A stretch of 64,000 bases of DNA from Steromphala cineraria (taxonomy: Eukaryota; Mollusca; Gastropoda; Trochida; Trochidae): assembly GCA_916613615.1 (NCBI GenBank), contig OU744732.1:35996478-36060477 (forward strand), given 5' to 3'. Made by a program: the position numbers and the translations under genes. Below are positions 1 to 13,300 of the stretch, piece after piece (within the stretch, counting starts at the first letter, position 1; every line of letters begins with the position of its first letter). Below the pieces are notes generated by a model. It did no database searches, was not told where the DNA came from, and saw only the letters and a list, made by a program, of their open reading frames with translations.

Positions 1-3000
1 CACGATAAAGTTTCCTAACAAGGATGGAGACATTTTTGTGTGTTTATGTGATTTTACCAATATCAAAAATTGAATTCTGGCTGGTTATTTTGTTAACGCA
101 CTAATGTATAATGTAATATTGTGACTCTAGTCGCGGAGTGATAAGTTTTAAGATGGAAAGTGTTGTCGAGTCCGTGAGATGGAAATGTCAATATGAAAGT
201 TTGATTGTTCTACACAAGTATCACGCATGAAGTGATTTTAGTTTTGTAAATATGAATTTTTGTATATGTTGATCCATAAACTTATGAAATAAAAAGATAA
301 AACCTATCCCATTTTGTTTGTTATATGAGAAGATGATAATGCTTTTTTGCTATTTGAAATCATTCTCTCCACACAGAGGCAACTCAGTGCGAACAAGCCT
401 CTGTTCTAATAAGCCAAGATCCCAGAGTTATGGTAGATTGCCCTAGCGGCAAAAAGTTGCATCTCCCGATATATCCCTTGATTTGCAGCCAATGTTACTA
501 ATTAACCAAAAAAACCTTATGAGAAGGAAATAAGCAATGTTTTGTAAAAGGAGGAGTTATCTCCCCAGGATGTAAATTTTCATTGATAACTTTGAAATAT
601 GTTTTAGATGTACTTGAGGTTACCGGCCTCGAATAATTCCTTCCCCACAGAGATTGCCAAGTTCTTCTTCCTCTGTTGCATGTAGTCTATAGAGGAGAAT
701 GCCTCATGGATATATGTCTTTTATTCAAACCTGTTCTGCTTTGTATCGAGGTCTGGGGCTCGAATCCCATCAGTGATTATTTGGAAAATTTACTTCTAGC
801 TTCACTTACTTGCAACATGGCTTTGAATGAAAGACAAACAATTAATTGTTGAGAGAAATTTTATTTCAGTTTTTGTAGCTATTCAAGGGTTGCTACAGAT
901 AACTTGTCAAAATCTAGAAGTTCCTTGCCAAAGTAAAGTCATATTCACGTTTGAAATACGGTCGAATTAAGTCACATGAAATTATACTGATGTCGAATAA
1001 AAGTCGCAGGCATGAATTCAATAATTGTACAATTATAAATACTAATTCTTACCAGAAATAAAGCAAAAAATGAAGTAAATTCACAATTAATTTGCAAAAA
1101 TCTTCCTGCAAGGGCAGTACATCAAATATCGACCGCAGATACCTTTAACCATTCAAAGAAATTTAAGGAATTTTCATTAAATTTTGAACAAACTTTCTAT
1201 CTTATAACAATTTATTACATAGAAGAGGGTCTGAGACACGCCAAACACAAACACAACAAGACAGAGATTCTTCAAGGTAAACTTCAGGTCATCAAAAGGT
1301 CTGATAAAAGGGAGCTAACTCTCACGGAACATAACATGAGGTTTTTCCTGGAAGCGTCCTCATTTTTTTGCGTTTAGTTTGTGTCCGACCCTTTTCTAGT
1401 TTCTACTGATGTGCCGTTATCATTTAAAACCTTAAAATTCAAGATTGGTGAAGAAGCGTCACCCGCTTATGCATTTTATTACATGCAAGGACCAAATTGA
1501 TTTTAACAAGCTTATGGAGAAATGAAACCATAGCACCCTACAAGTTTTCATCATGATTTAAAAAGGTTGCCATAAGCCAAAAATTGATACACTTATGACA
1601 ATTTACCAACAATGGATTTAAATACAAGTGAAAAAACAAATATATACAGCAACAAACCAAGCAAATAAATAAAAGTGTAAAAACAATAAAAATAGAAAAT
1701 ATGGTCCTCAAACCCATCAAAAAGTAGCACAGCAAAATAAATCTGTAAATTACATATGGACGGACTAAAGATCATTGAATGGCATGAGGTGAATCAAATT
1801 TTTAAACATACTCATCGGTAAAATTACACTATAATACATTTCTGCCTTGAAAATACAATCAAAGTTAAATTTTAGAATGTCCTTGTTTTACTGAGCATGG
1901 TTGTAATCTATGCACAATACAATACAAACCTTTATATACAAATCAAGCACTATCTATGGTGTATAATGTGCAAAAAATAGCATATTTGATCATTTTTTTA
2001 GTCAATCATTTCAGGTGATTATGTACCGGTATAAATCAAACAAACAACTAAGTCGAGATCTTAAAAGAAATAACATAAAAATTAAAAAATTCCCTTGAGC
2101 CTGAATTTCATAAAATTTGTTTTCTTTGCATACAAAAGTTCTAAATGATCAATTTGACATGTACCACCTTTCCACCTTATCAATAAGATAAAAGTTTATT
2201 TCAAATCATTTAAAATATTGCCAAAAACTGTCAAGCAATATTTCATTTTAAAAAAGATTGTTTTAAATCATCATTTCTTCTATCTATTGATAAGGATGGA
2301 ACAATACCCTCATCATACGAAAGTTGACATTCATAGAGAATACCAAGTCAAAAACTTGATGAGAATATTTGGTGGTAATTTTTTTTTCCCTTCAAAATTA
2401 AAATCTAAAATAATAGAGGTATTGACTTCCTTCAATGAAGAAAGTATTATAAGGGAGACAATTCACAAAATTTCCTTAAATGTTACAAGGGAGATAATTC
2501 TCCATGACAAAAAATAATGGCTGCTTTTTAAAATGGACGGAAGCAGATTGCAAATCATCAACAAATAATTATGTCACAATAAAGTGCACAAAACACAACA
2601 AAATATCACAGATATACTATTTGGACCAAGACTCAACTACTTAGTAAGCACAACCTTTAATTTTGGGCTATTTGGAAATAAACCAGTTAAATATTCACTA
2701 ATTTTGTATTCTGATATGACATTTTTTTCGAAAAACCTTATTTTCCAAAATTGTTGTGCCTTTGAAATTTTTTTTTAGACAACTTAAACAACTATTTAAC
2801 CTATCAACATCTTGAGAATAAGAATGAGTTCTTTTCCCTTTATGCCAACTATCGCTATTACGCAACTGTTCATTTTCTAATAACTATTTATCATAAAACA
2901 AATAATTATTGATATCCTAATTATTAATAAGACAAGATTGGAACTGGTGTTCATTTGAACATGCACAAAGCGAGGTAGGTAACTTAATGGGTGGACAATT

Positions 3001-3724
3001 CAACTATTTCACAAATTAATTAGCTGCAAGGTAAATATTACAAGACAGTGATTAATCACGGACGGAAAACAACCAATCAGCAAATCAGTTGTCAATTATT
3101 ATCATAAATACAATAACAACACACATTTAATTTGAAAACACTTATCTTAAGACCATGATTTTAAATTTTGAATTTACAATTTTGAAAAACAATGCAAATA
3201 TATCCTCAAATTCATCAATTCTTAGTCTTTTTCAAATTTTGATAATTTATAATCCATTATATATTATGAAACATTGAATTTTAATTAAATGACAATGTGA
3301 TTATGCCAAACAATTAAAAAATTGGAAATATTTTTAACAATTGACAATTTTTGTTTTATGATCCAATCTCATATTAAAATATCAATGTAAATATTTTTCA
3401 GTTTTAATGTCATATAATTTACATGTAAAAACAACAAATTTCCAACAATTAACATGTATTACTGATCTCTATATCACAAGATCAATATTTAAATATTATC
3501 TTATATCACACTCTCAACAACAACAATGTTGTCAATACCAGTATTCATTACAAGATCACTCTTGCATCAACAACAAATTGTCCAAGAATCAAATAAATAC
3601 TTTCCACGTATATGTACATAACAAGACCATTTGGTATAGTGTGTCCAATGCATTCAATCAAAATCTGTCTTTCCAGATTCTAGTCCATTCCAAATCCAGA
3701 TTGAGAATGCTAATCTCTGCTTGT
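1..3724. other. Intergenic DNA, no gene recognised; possible polyadenylation signal at the left edge
   Basis: AT-rich sequence without a convincing exon on either strand. An AATAAA at 288-293 followed by a T/G-rich stretch could be the 3' end of a plus-strand gene lying left of the window; this is weak. Long AT-rich runs at 2000-3600 carry only chance ORFs. The 3' end of the minus-strand omega-loop/AT-hook gene should lie somewhere in 2-4 kb, but no site could be fixed. Confidence 0.4.
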
Positions 3725-3965
3725 TTCCCTTTAGTAACTGAGAGTTGCCTCCCTTCCATGAATAAGAGTTATCTCCCTTATATCAATGAGTTATCTCCTC
3801 AATGATTAAGAGTTACCTCCCTGTAGCAAAAGGGTCATATCCCTTCCGTAAAGGAGAGCTATCTCCTTTCCATAAAAGAAGAGTTATCTCCCTTCCATAA
3901 AAGAGTTATCTCCCTTCCATGAAAGAGAGTTATCTCCCATATTGAGAGTTGTCTCCCTTGTTCTT
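3725..3965. repeat. Degenerate GAGTTATCTCCCTTCCATAAA tandem array downstream of the omega-loop/AT-hook gene
   Basis: About ten variants of (A)GAGTTATCTCCCTTCCATAAA lie head to tail just past the stop codon at 4051, probably in the 3' untranslated region of the minus-strand gene. Unit length drifts between roughly 20 and 28 bp. Transcripts would carry the complement GGGAGATAACTC. A lone relative, GGAGTTATCTCCCC, lies near 550, and GGAGATAACTCC lies near 32056. Confidence 0.75.
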
Positions 3966-4050
3966 CAGTCCAGTTCATTGATTGGCTTCATAACCCTTGG
4001 CACAGATTTCAAACAAAAACAATAACAAGTTTAACAGGGATTTTCACAAG

Positions 4051-4303
4051 CTATATGTGCATGACAAGCTCGGACAACATCTGAGAATAGTTTTGATCGG
4101 AACTTAGAGCTGGCAGTGTCACAGTTTTATCACCGTCGCCGCGCACTGTAATCAGTTGTAAGGACGTGTTCCCAAGCATGGCCCCATGCCGTCCCTCCAA
4201 TGATAGATTTGGGAACAGTTTGTCTGCCATTGTCTCTACAAGATAGGGGTCATTCCCTGACATCAACCCTTTAGTGTTGCTCTTCGGAATCATCTTCTTT
4301 GGC
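4051..4303 (-). CDS. Omega-loop/AT-hook gene, last coding exon
   Basis: The acceptor is TTTATTCAG|GCC. The first G completes Arg and yields GRPKKMIPK, so the AT-hook core exists only in the spliced message. The exon continues with a globular-looking segment (DPYLVETMADKLFPNLSLEGR ending SELVMHI) and stops with TAG at 4053-4051. Confidence 0.82.
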
Positions 4304-7300
4304 CTGAATAAAATAAATAATTTATAACTTGACAAAGTATGAACACATTGTTCTGAGTGTCAAATGTACAAGCAGGGATAAATCTACAAACATGAATAGG
4401 GACTCTCTACCACAAGGTCTTCAGTCTAAGTAAACCTAGCCTCAATAATACTTGCTATACTCCCATAGTGAGATACAGTAAATTTAAGAGGTCGCGTCAG
4501 CCGACTTTTCAGCGACCTATGGCCCTCCAATGTTATATGGGCGAAAGCAGACTATGGCGGCATGGTAAACTGAGCCCTGATTGGTTAATTCAATAAGTCA
4601 GCTGAACGAGCTGTATGTACACATAGCTAGACTCAATATGGGAGTATAGCAAGTTTATTTGAGGCTTTAGTTTGACTGACAAGGTCTAGCAAGAGTCAAA
4701 GCAGATTCAAGGGTCTTGCTCAATTCAACAGAAAATTTTACAAAATTTGCAGCTAGTGCCTCGCAGTTTAAATTTTCATGGGTCCTTTCCAAGTAATGAT
4801 ATTTGATGCAGGACTCAGGGTTAATTCATCACTCTTACAAAAGCTACAAGGTTATCTTTTTCAATTGATACCAGGTAATTACTGTATTTTCTCGAATAGA
4901 TGCCGGGCCTTCAATACACACGGGGGGTAGGGCTGTTTGAAGTAAATACACGTTGGCTATAGCTAATTAATTAATGCGCCCATAGTTGAATGCAAATAAA
5001 ATCTTCTGCCTCTTCGTGTGACGTGGAAGAAATTTCCTACTAAAAATAAATAGACCCCGGCCTTGAATAGACGCCGGGTCTCTAATCGATGCCGGGGGTA
5101 AAGGGGGTCTGAAAAATTAGACTCCGGCGGGCCTTTATTCGATTAAATACGGTAATAACAGATAGAAGCTCAAACAGGATAAACATGGCAATCATCACTG
5201 GTTGAACAACAAAAAGTCAAACTTACTGCAATGATTCTATGATTTCTAAGTTGATAAGAAATTGAGACAAGTAAGATCATTTTCTAATCCTACCTTCCTC
5301 GCTTGTGACCGTTGCCCGTCTTCTTCGTAGATTCCTCCCCTATCCCGTCGAAGAGACGAAAGAGAAGATCTGTGTTGGCGACTGTGACCTTCCGATCAGG
5401 AACACGAGGAGGTCGTTTTTGCTCCCGTTCATCGGATTCTGTTCTTTCCTCTGGAGGCGTAACGGGTCTCATGTCTGGATAAAACATAATATTATGTGTT
5501 GGTGAACTTGAAAGAAGAAGGATTAGGTTTTGAACGGGAATCTTTCTCTGATAATTTTAATGGCGATGTCAGTGTATGTGTAAGTGATAGGATGACAGTT
5601 TAGTTGTTATCGATTATATTAACTGTGTGCCAGATTTTGTTCCAAAATAAAAATTTGAATTGGAATATTTCTATTGTCACAATCATGTTGTTAATCAATT
5701 AGGTAAAGGAAGATAAAATGAGATTAAGCATTGCTAAAATTATCTTCACTTGTAATGCAAATATCACTGTCACTAGTTTGATCTTCATACAACAGAAAAT
5801 ACTATAGATAGAAGTGCAATTTGGGTGAACTTTGTAAAGGAGTTTTTTTGGGTCAGGGATCAGAAGAACGGTCTCCAGGGTTCTCAACTAAGAGGATAGA
5901 TAAAAATGAAATTGCCTGTTAATGATCATAAAGTTTAGATTGACATAAATATAAAATACCCAGTGTACATCTATTGATCTCATTTTGCTGCCAGTTCCTA
6001 AATTTCTAGAACATTATGACATAACCCTTGAATTTTTTTTTTTTAAACTAACCATGATGTGGCATATATTTTGACCAAATATAGGGATAAAAAGTTAATC
6101 ATGAAGATGCTTAACAGCATTACAAAATTATAACATTAGGTGGCAATATACGGAAATAATACATATAAGGCAGGATTTCAAACAAACAAGTGATGACAAT
6201 CACATCAAAATCCAACAAATTTGGTAAAGTTGTAACAGGACATTGCATTTGTTTTCTCGATATTAGAAAATTTGTTGATTTCAGTTCTTATTTTATTAAA
6301 TATTGGTGTACATGTGTATGATCTTATTATATTTAAGATTAAGAAACATTCATTCCCACTCTACCAAAATATTAATCATACAATTTCCAACAACCCATAT
6401 TCATTTGATACAGTATATATACTTCCTACTCTGAATTCCACACGCCATACACCACAATTTTGAAACAGGCTATAACTTCCTTGCGTATTGATCCCGACAT
6501 AGATCACATGACCCAGGTATTCATTATTGATACACCTGATCAAGTGATCGAGACAACACGGGTAGCTGATCAGGGTCCAGGGGGTGGCTGGAGACATAGA
6601 TATATGTTTATATATGTATATACTTTATGAGGCATATCCCTTAATCTATATCTACCTGTTATCTATACATGAAATTAAAGCAATTTACACAACAGGTATC
6701 CGAGATAAAAGACATAGATATAAACTTGAGATGAGATAAACCAAAATCCTTGTCAACATATAAACAACATGAAAATTTAGCAATTTTTACCCCTGAACCT
6801 TCATCTTCATTTAATAATAATAATAATAATGGGTATTTATTAGGCGCACATTTCCATCCACTAGTGCATGCTCAAGGCGCTACCAACATTTTTACCCTGG
6901 TCTAACCCAAGCTGACATATTTGCATAGTTTCGGTACACGTTTCTGAAAATATCCAGTATATCTGACGTTCTCATATCAATAATTTCCATCTAATTTGCC
7001 AAAATAAAGAACCAAACAAAACGTGATATTACAGAAAGATGTACACAAACTGTGAACTTTTGTTGTGAAAATAAAGAAATTTCCAGTACATGACATAAGC
7101 TTATTACCAGTCATTTAAAATTTTCCCTTTCCAAAACGGTGGACAGCTGAGCAATTGCTGTTCCTATCGCTGTTATTTAGTCCGGAGAGAGAAAGCAAAA
7201 TCGTAATTTTGTAAAGTACCAATGCCATCCTTATCACGATACCTTTTGCTGAAGCCAAATCAATTGCAATATTAAAATGGGAACGATATCTATCCTTATA

Positions 7301-10300
7301 TAACATTGTAAATACATAGAAATATAATACCAATCAGTTCTAATTTAAAGTGTTTCCAGTTATTGAATGGTTTACAACTTTTGGCAATCAAATCTTCATA
7401 ATTCCATTAGAAAAAAAAATTAAACCCATGCTTGCCAATGTGTTCATTTTTTGAAAATTTTATATTTTCAAATTTTCACTCAATATTGTACCATTATGCT
7501 AATTATATTAATTTGATAGTGTCAAAAATCTCATTACACAAAACAATCATCCAGGGTCCTTTACAAGTAATCATATTTGTTGCAGGTCTCATGGTTAATT
7601 CATCACTCTTACAAAAACTACAAAATATAAAGATTTACATTAGGTCCAGGCGGCCATCTTTGTGTGAACAGCTTTAATTAATTTTGTGTAAGAAAGCAGC
7701 TGAACTTTACAATATATATTTGATTTATTACTGCTTCATTTTGTGAAAATACGTTGTCCTTCAATTCAAACCATTTATTTTCATTTTCCTGACATCCCCT
7801 TATATTCCCCCTAAAAACATGCTACTGCCCCTTTAAAGCAATACCATGTTTACATATAAGCACTGATCATACTGCTTTACATAGTGATAAAGGAATTCGG
7901 TACAGGTGAGTATACTCGTCTCTGATTGGCTGAGATGATCTTCTAAGGGATTATGCTAATCTGTCTTGAGCCTGTTTCCTACATGAGTTTCTTTATATAG
8001 AATGTTACTCAGGCTCTACCAAGGCCAAATAGTAAACAATGTTTGTGTCACAATACAAAAAAATGGTTTATGAATGTAGGTCATATATATAATCATATGA
8101 ATTCAATAATTGAACAGCTCTAAGAATAACTTAAAACAAATGTACTACATATTTAATTTAATTTTGAATATTTCTAAAATTTATTTACAGAAATGTTTTC
8201 ATGATATCTTTAAAAGCAAGGTTGGATCAAAATTTTAAAATGGGGTTTCGGGTTGTCACAGTTCTTTTACATTAAAACAAATGACAAGGTATCATGGATG
8301 GTTTAATGAAGGGAAAAAACAATTAATTAAATACATTTTGGCAATGTTATGATATGAGTAATTTTTGCTTTTTTTCACAAGATATTGTTTTTCAAAAAGA
8401 TAATACAATGTTAGCGTATGAAAGAAGCCTGAAAAGAGGACAGCTCAAAAGCTTTTTTTCTTCTAATTTCAATGGTAAAATTGGAGAAAACCATCAAAAC
8501 GTTGCACCAAAAGTAACTAGGTACCAAGCTGGGGGACGGGCCTTGTTTCATGCACTGACAATATACTTAAACTGTTGCCATATGAGGGGCAATTCTTTGA
8601 CAATCTCTCCCATTAACAGAACGACATTTGGAGTCACCTGAATGATAGATTATCAAAATTGAGTATAAAAGCAGTTACTGGTTTGCTTATGACAATTTTT
8701 GATAAAAATGTTAATGAATTGAATCTTTCAATTTAAAAAGCTAAAATGAAGGTACAAAAACATATCTCTAACAGAATCACAAATAAATGATTTGCTTGTT
8801 AATCATATATGTAAAGCAATTTCACCATTTTAGTTTGTTTACATGTTGCCATGGATACTAATTATAGATTTAAATATTTGAATAAGAGTTGGTGTTATGG
8901 AGCTTCAATCACATTGATATAATATCAACTCCAATAATTAATTGATGTTTCAAATAGAAATATTTGTTTAAAAAGAAAGGAAAAAGCAAAATATTAAACC
9001 ATCTTTCCTTTAAAAACGTACATAATCTATTGATTTTTAGAATAATCCTTATTTAATATCTAAGTAAAACAAAACTCTTGTTCAAAAAAGATGAAAATTG
9101 ATGTTGTTACCCAATAGTAAGTTGCAGTACAAGTCAATTCAAGGATTTCAAAATGCAGGAGACATAATTATTACGTGGTACTTCGTAAAGGGGTTTCATA
9201 ACACCTTTGAGTGATTTTGATTGGCTAGCGGTGAACTTTGACATTGTCCGGACTACTTTATTCATTCATTAAACGAACGTGATTTCATTCACAACTTTGA
9301 ATGTCTGCAATGAGTGAGTCGGAGACTCAACAAAAAGTTGTTTAAAAAAGCAATAAATCGTGTGAAAAGCAAGTTGGTAATAAATAGGATACATAACTCG
9401 TTCCCCTTTCATATCGGCAAGGCTCGTGACAAAGCAAAATTATTTCACTTGGGACATAAACTTAATATGAAAGGGGAAGCTCGTTAGATATCCTATAAAT
9501 ATGTACTTATTTTGTATCAAATCAATCAAAACATTTCCCACATAGAGACCAACTATATGCGTCAGAATGATCTATAGAATATTATTGATTTCTTTACATG
9601 ATAAACAGCTTACGTTCTTAGTCTTGTTGTTATTCTTTGGCAAATCAATTTAACTGGGTTTTAATGCTTATAATAAGCAATTAGACCTGTTCATGAATAA
9701 TACAAGAGATATTTGAAAATCTATTAAACAACTCTTAACTAAAAATACATCTTCCAATTGGATTTGATAACACTTGCAAATGGTTTTAATGCTGTATGAT
9801 AGCATGCATATATTATACAAGGGATAAATGTATACTTGAATAAATAAGTAATACAATTACATTTACAGGAGTCGAAAATTGGTACTTTTCCTGTTCCAGC
9901 TATTCAGCCTAGTGCATTTCTCGGTCAAATATATTCAACTAGCCAAATACATCTACATACATCGAGATTATTACCCGAGTAACTGTGTCATATGACTTTT
10001 ACAAAACGAGTGTGAATTTTTGTATCGCTCGAGCGAGAGCGAGGGTTATACACAAATTTGCACGAGTTTTGTAAAAGTCATTTGACACACTTCGGAGGGT
10101 AATAATTTCTTTATTACTGATTCTATTCCATTTTACAATCTTAGAAATATCCAAGAAACGGACTGATTCCCTTGCCACAGCTGGCTACAGTGACGTCACG
10201 AACAATGGTGTTGTGACGTCACGAACAATGGTGTTGTGACGTCACAGGCGAAATAATACGGGAACCCGCGCTACAACAATCGTTGCTAGGCAAAAGTGAT

Positions 10301-13300
10301 ATGTGCACTAGTGCTCATATTGAAAATATGTCACTACTTATTTTCAACCATATGGGTCATAAATGATAACATTTTCCTTCGGACTATGAGTCAATACATT
10401 TTACAAGCCAAGCATTTACATGTATTTCACTAGAAATGGGCTACCAGACTAGTGCGTATTTCCAACCCTGCCATAAGATAGCACATTCTTGAAAGTAGCT
10501 TGAAGCTAGTTTGTTTACTTTTATGTTGTTTCCTCAGAGGTTATAACTCAGTAAATATTGTTTAACCTGCAAAAAAGTTATTAAATTTAGAATTGTTGCT
10601 TCATTATTAAGAAAATGAACTTTTCATTTCAAAAGTGCTGAAAATTTATGCAAATTACAGCAATTAAGTCCTTGAGGTATGAATCTGGAATTATTGTTAC
10701 TATCCTTTTACTTTTTATGTTATTTTCTGACAATGCAATTACTACATAAAATATAAAACTAATTCCATAAACAAATCTTTTTTACTTGGACATGTTTATA
10801 GCCAGTCAAGATCAATAGACTGTATTAATGTTATTGTTGATATATTTGTAATTACATCTACATTTACCTATTGTAATTACTCTCTATATATAAAAGTAGT
10901 CAATAATGATAACTACTTAACCATATAAATCCCATAGGATTGTGATAAGCTGGTCAAATAGAGTGATTCTGGTAAAACCGGAGACAAATCAATAGTTACA
11001 TTCAAATACTGTCATTGAAAGGATGGGCTTAACCTTTCTTGTACTTATTAACTACGAATGGGTTCCAAACCTAGAAAAAAAATTTTTTTGGTAAATAAAG
11101 AACACTGTTGTTGTCCTTTTATCTTTATCAACATTCACATATTGATTTAGATTGTGGGAGCAACTTTTGCCTTTACTGTCACAGCATGCCAATTACATTG
11201 ATCAACACTCGTATGGTAGGCAAGGAACAAATCTACTCTTATACCAAACCTCAACTTCAGTTTCAAGTATCACTGTGTATAACCGTACACCGGAACTAGC
11301 GAGGTGTATGGCAGAGAAATGTTGCTAGCGAGGAGTGTGATTGGAAACGGGATCATTTAAAAAGCGATCATCGCCGTTTCATCAACTTTTTCTATGTTAT
11401 TATCATGTCAATAGCTTTCCGAGACATAACTATTTAATGTCATATCCTGTTCCTAGTCAGAGATAGCAAATATGTTACTAACAACAGCATTACTCGCAAC
11501 TGTCATTGTTACTGTCCCTTGGATACAGAATGACAAGCACATACATTTTACTAAGTATGTGTGCTAAAATTACCCCATGATGTTGATTATTTGAAAGTTA
11601 TGAAGTAAAAAATTACCTAACTTTCGATTACGGCTCCTCACTAGCAACATTACTCCGCCGTAAACCTCGCTAGTTCCGACGTACGTTATACACAGTGGGT
11701 ATGTGAATGAGCCAGTCTAAGTAAACCTAATCTCCATAATATTCACTATACTCCAATATTGGGTCTAGTTAGATGCAGTAACGGGTTGCGTCAGCAGACC
11801 TATCGAAAGACCAAAAAAACTCTCAAATATACTATTAGGACTGCTTTATTATGATTGGATAAATCCATTCGGCCATCTCACGTTTGATTTGAGGGTCATA
11901 GGTCACCAAAAGGTTGGCTGACACGACCTGTTACTCTATCTAGCTAGACTCAATATTGGAGTGTAGCGAGTATCATTGAGGCTAGGTTTACTTAGACTGG
12001 TGAATGAGCAGGTAAACCAATAATTTAATAACATCTATCTTAATAAATATTCAAATGATCATCAAATGTTAAAATGAGCATACAGCATACCAAAGACAAT
12101 TATATTTATCACAACAATTTTTATCAAGAGAAAAACTGATTTTTTATCATGTGAATGATCAAGCAATTTTTATTGCTTATCAAGATGGAATACCTTCCAG
12201 TACAGTCAATAAGCAAAAAGACATTAGTCATGTGTATAAATAACCCGGGTTTTTGAATGGGACCCTATGAACAGCGAGTCAAGTGAGCTATTATTAGCAG
12301 GCACTCTAGTACCTGGGACTTACTGTATATTTGAATACCTATACTAAGATTGTGACGAGCAATGCCTCTTCACCTGTGTGAAAATTATTTTGTAAGAATT
12401 TTAAGAGGGATAAAATGAATTATGATCATATATTTTATTCTTATTACCAGAACTAAATGATCTGTTTAAAATTATGTACAGAATAAAGAACATACTTTCC
12501 TCTTATCATATTCATGTTTTATTTTCCATTCTTATAAATTTTGGTCACAAAGGTTCATTTGATTTTTTTTTCTGAAAGCGTAAATTCAGAATTTTTTAGA
12601 TGAAGACATTTACAAAAATATTGCAGAAATATTAAAGTAATATCTAAAATGAGCAGCCACTTAGTAAAAGAAAAAAAACAATCCCTTGAACATAACTGTA
12701 AATTCAAGAAAGAAACGAATCCCTGGACCATAATTGTAAATTCAAGAAATCTTTCCTGGAAAATAGGAGCATTTACTCGACCAAACCCAAGTGCCAAACA
12801 TCGGGCACAGCCTCATTTACTGCAGTCCACAAGGGGCATGTTCCAGAGAGTCAAAAATACTAAATGTCACCCGTTACTTAAAAGTTTAAAAGCCATATAT
12901 GTTCCTGTCTTAAAACAGAAAAACATTGAAAAGTATTTATCAACAAAATAGTGTTTTACATAGATTATCTGTTAAATCAGCTTGTTAATTCACTCACACA
13001 ATGACACCACAAACCTAAATAGACGGAAGGAATAATCAAATTTCATACATCAAGATTGACTCCTAGTTCAATTATTTGTTATCAAGTTTCAATTGAATAG
13101 GTACAGGTAGGCTTAATTGTCAACAAGTAATCTGAATACCAATCAAGTGCTGTACCATATTACACTAATAAACGCATTAGGGTTGTCAACGCCCGTCTTT
13201 CTGCTTATTGGTGGCAAGATTTCAGCAGTGTATGTGCTACACTTTAACGTTTTTTTTACTATGAAAACCTAACATTTTATGATACCTCAAAAGAAATAAA

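Noticed and set aside
740..770. tRNA/SINE B box (GGGGCTCGAATCCCATC)
   Set aside because: No A box at the right distance and no SINE body around it.
3407..3805. 132-aa plus-strand ORF
   Set aside because: Low-complexity AT-rich sequence running into the GAGTTATCTCCC array downstream of the minus-strand gene; no domain.
12649..12951. 100-aa plus-strand ORF
   Set aside because: No recognisable domain, overlaps an antisense ORF of similar length, intronic location.
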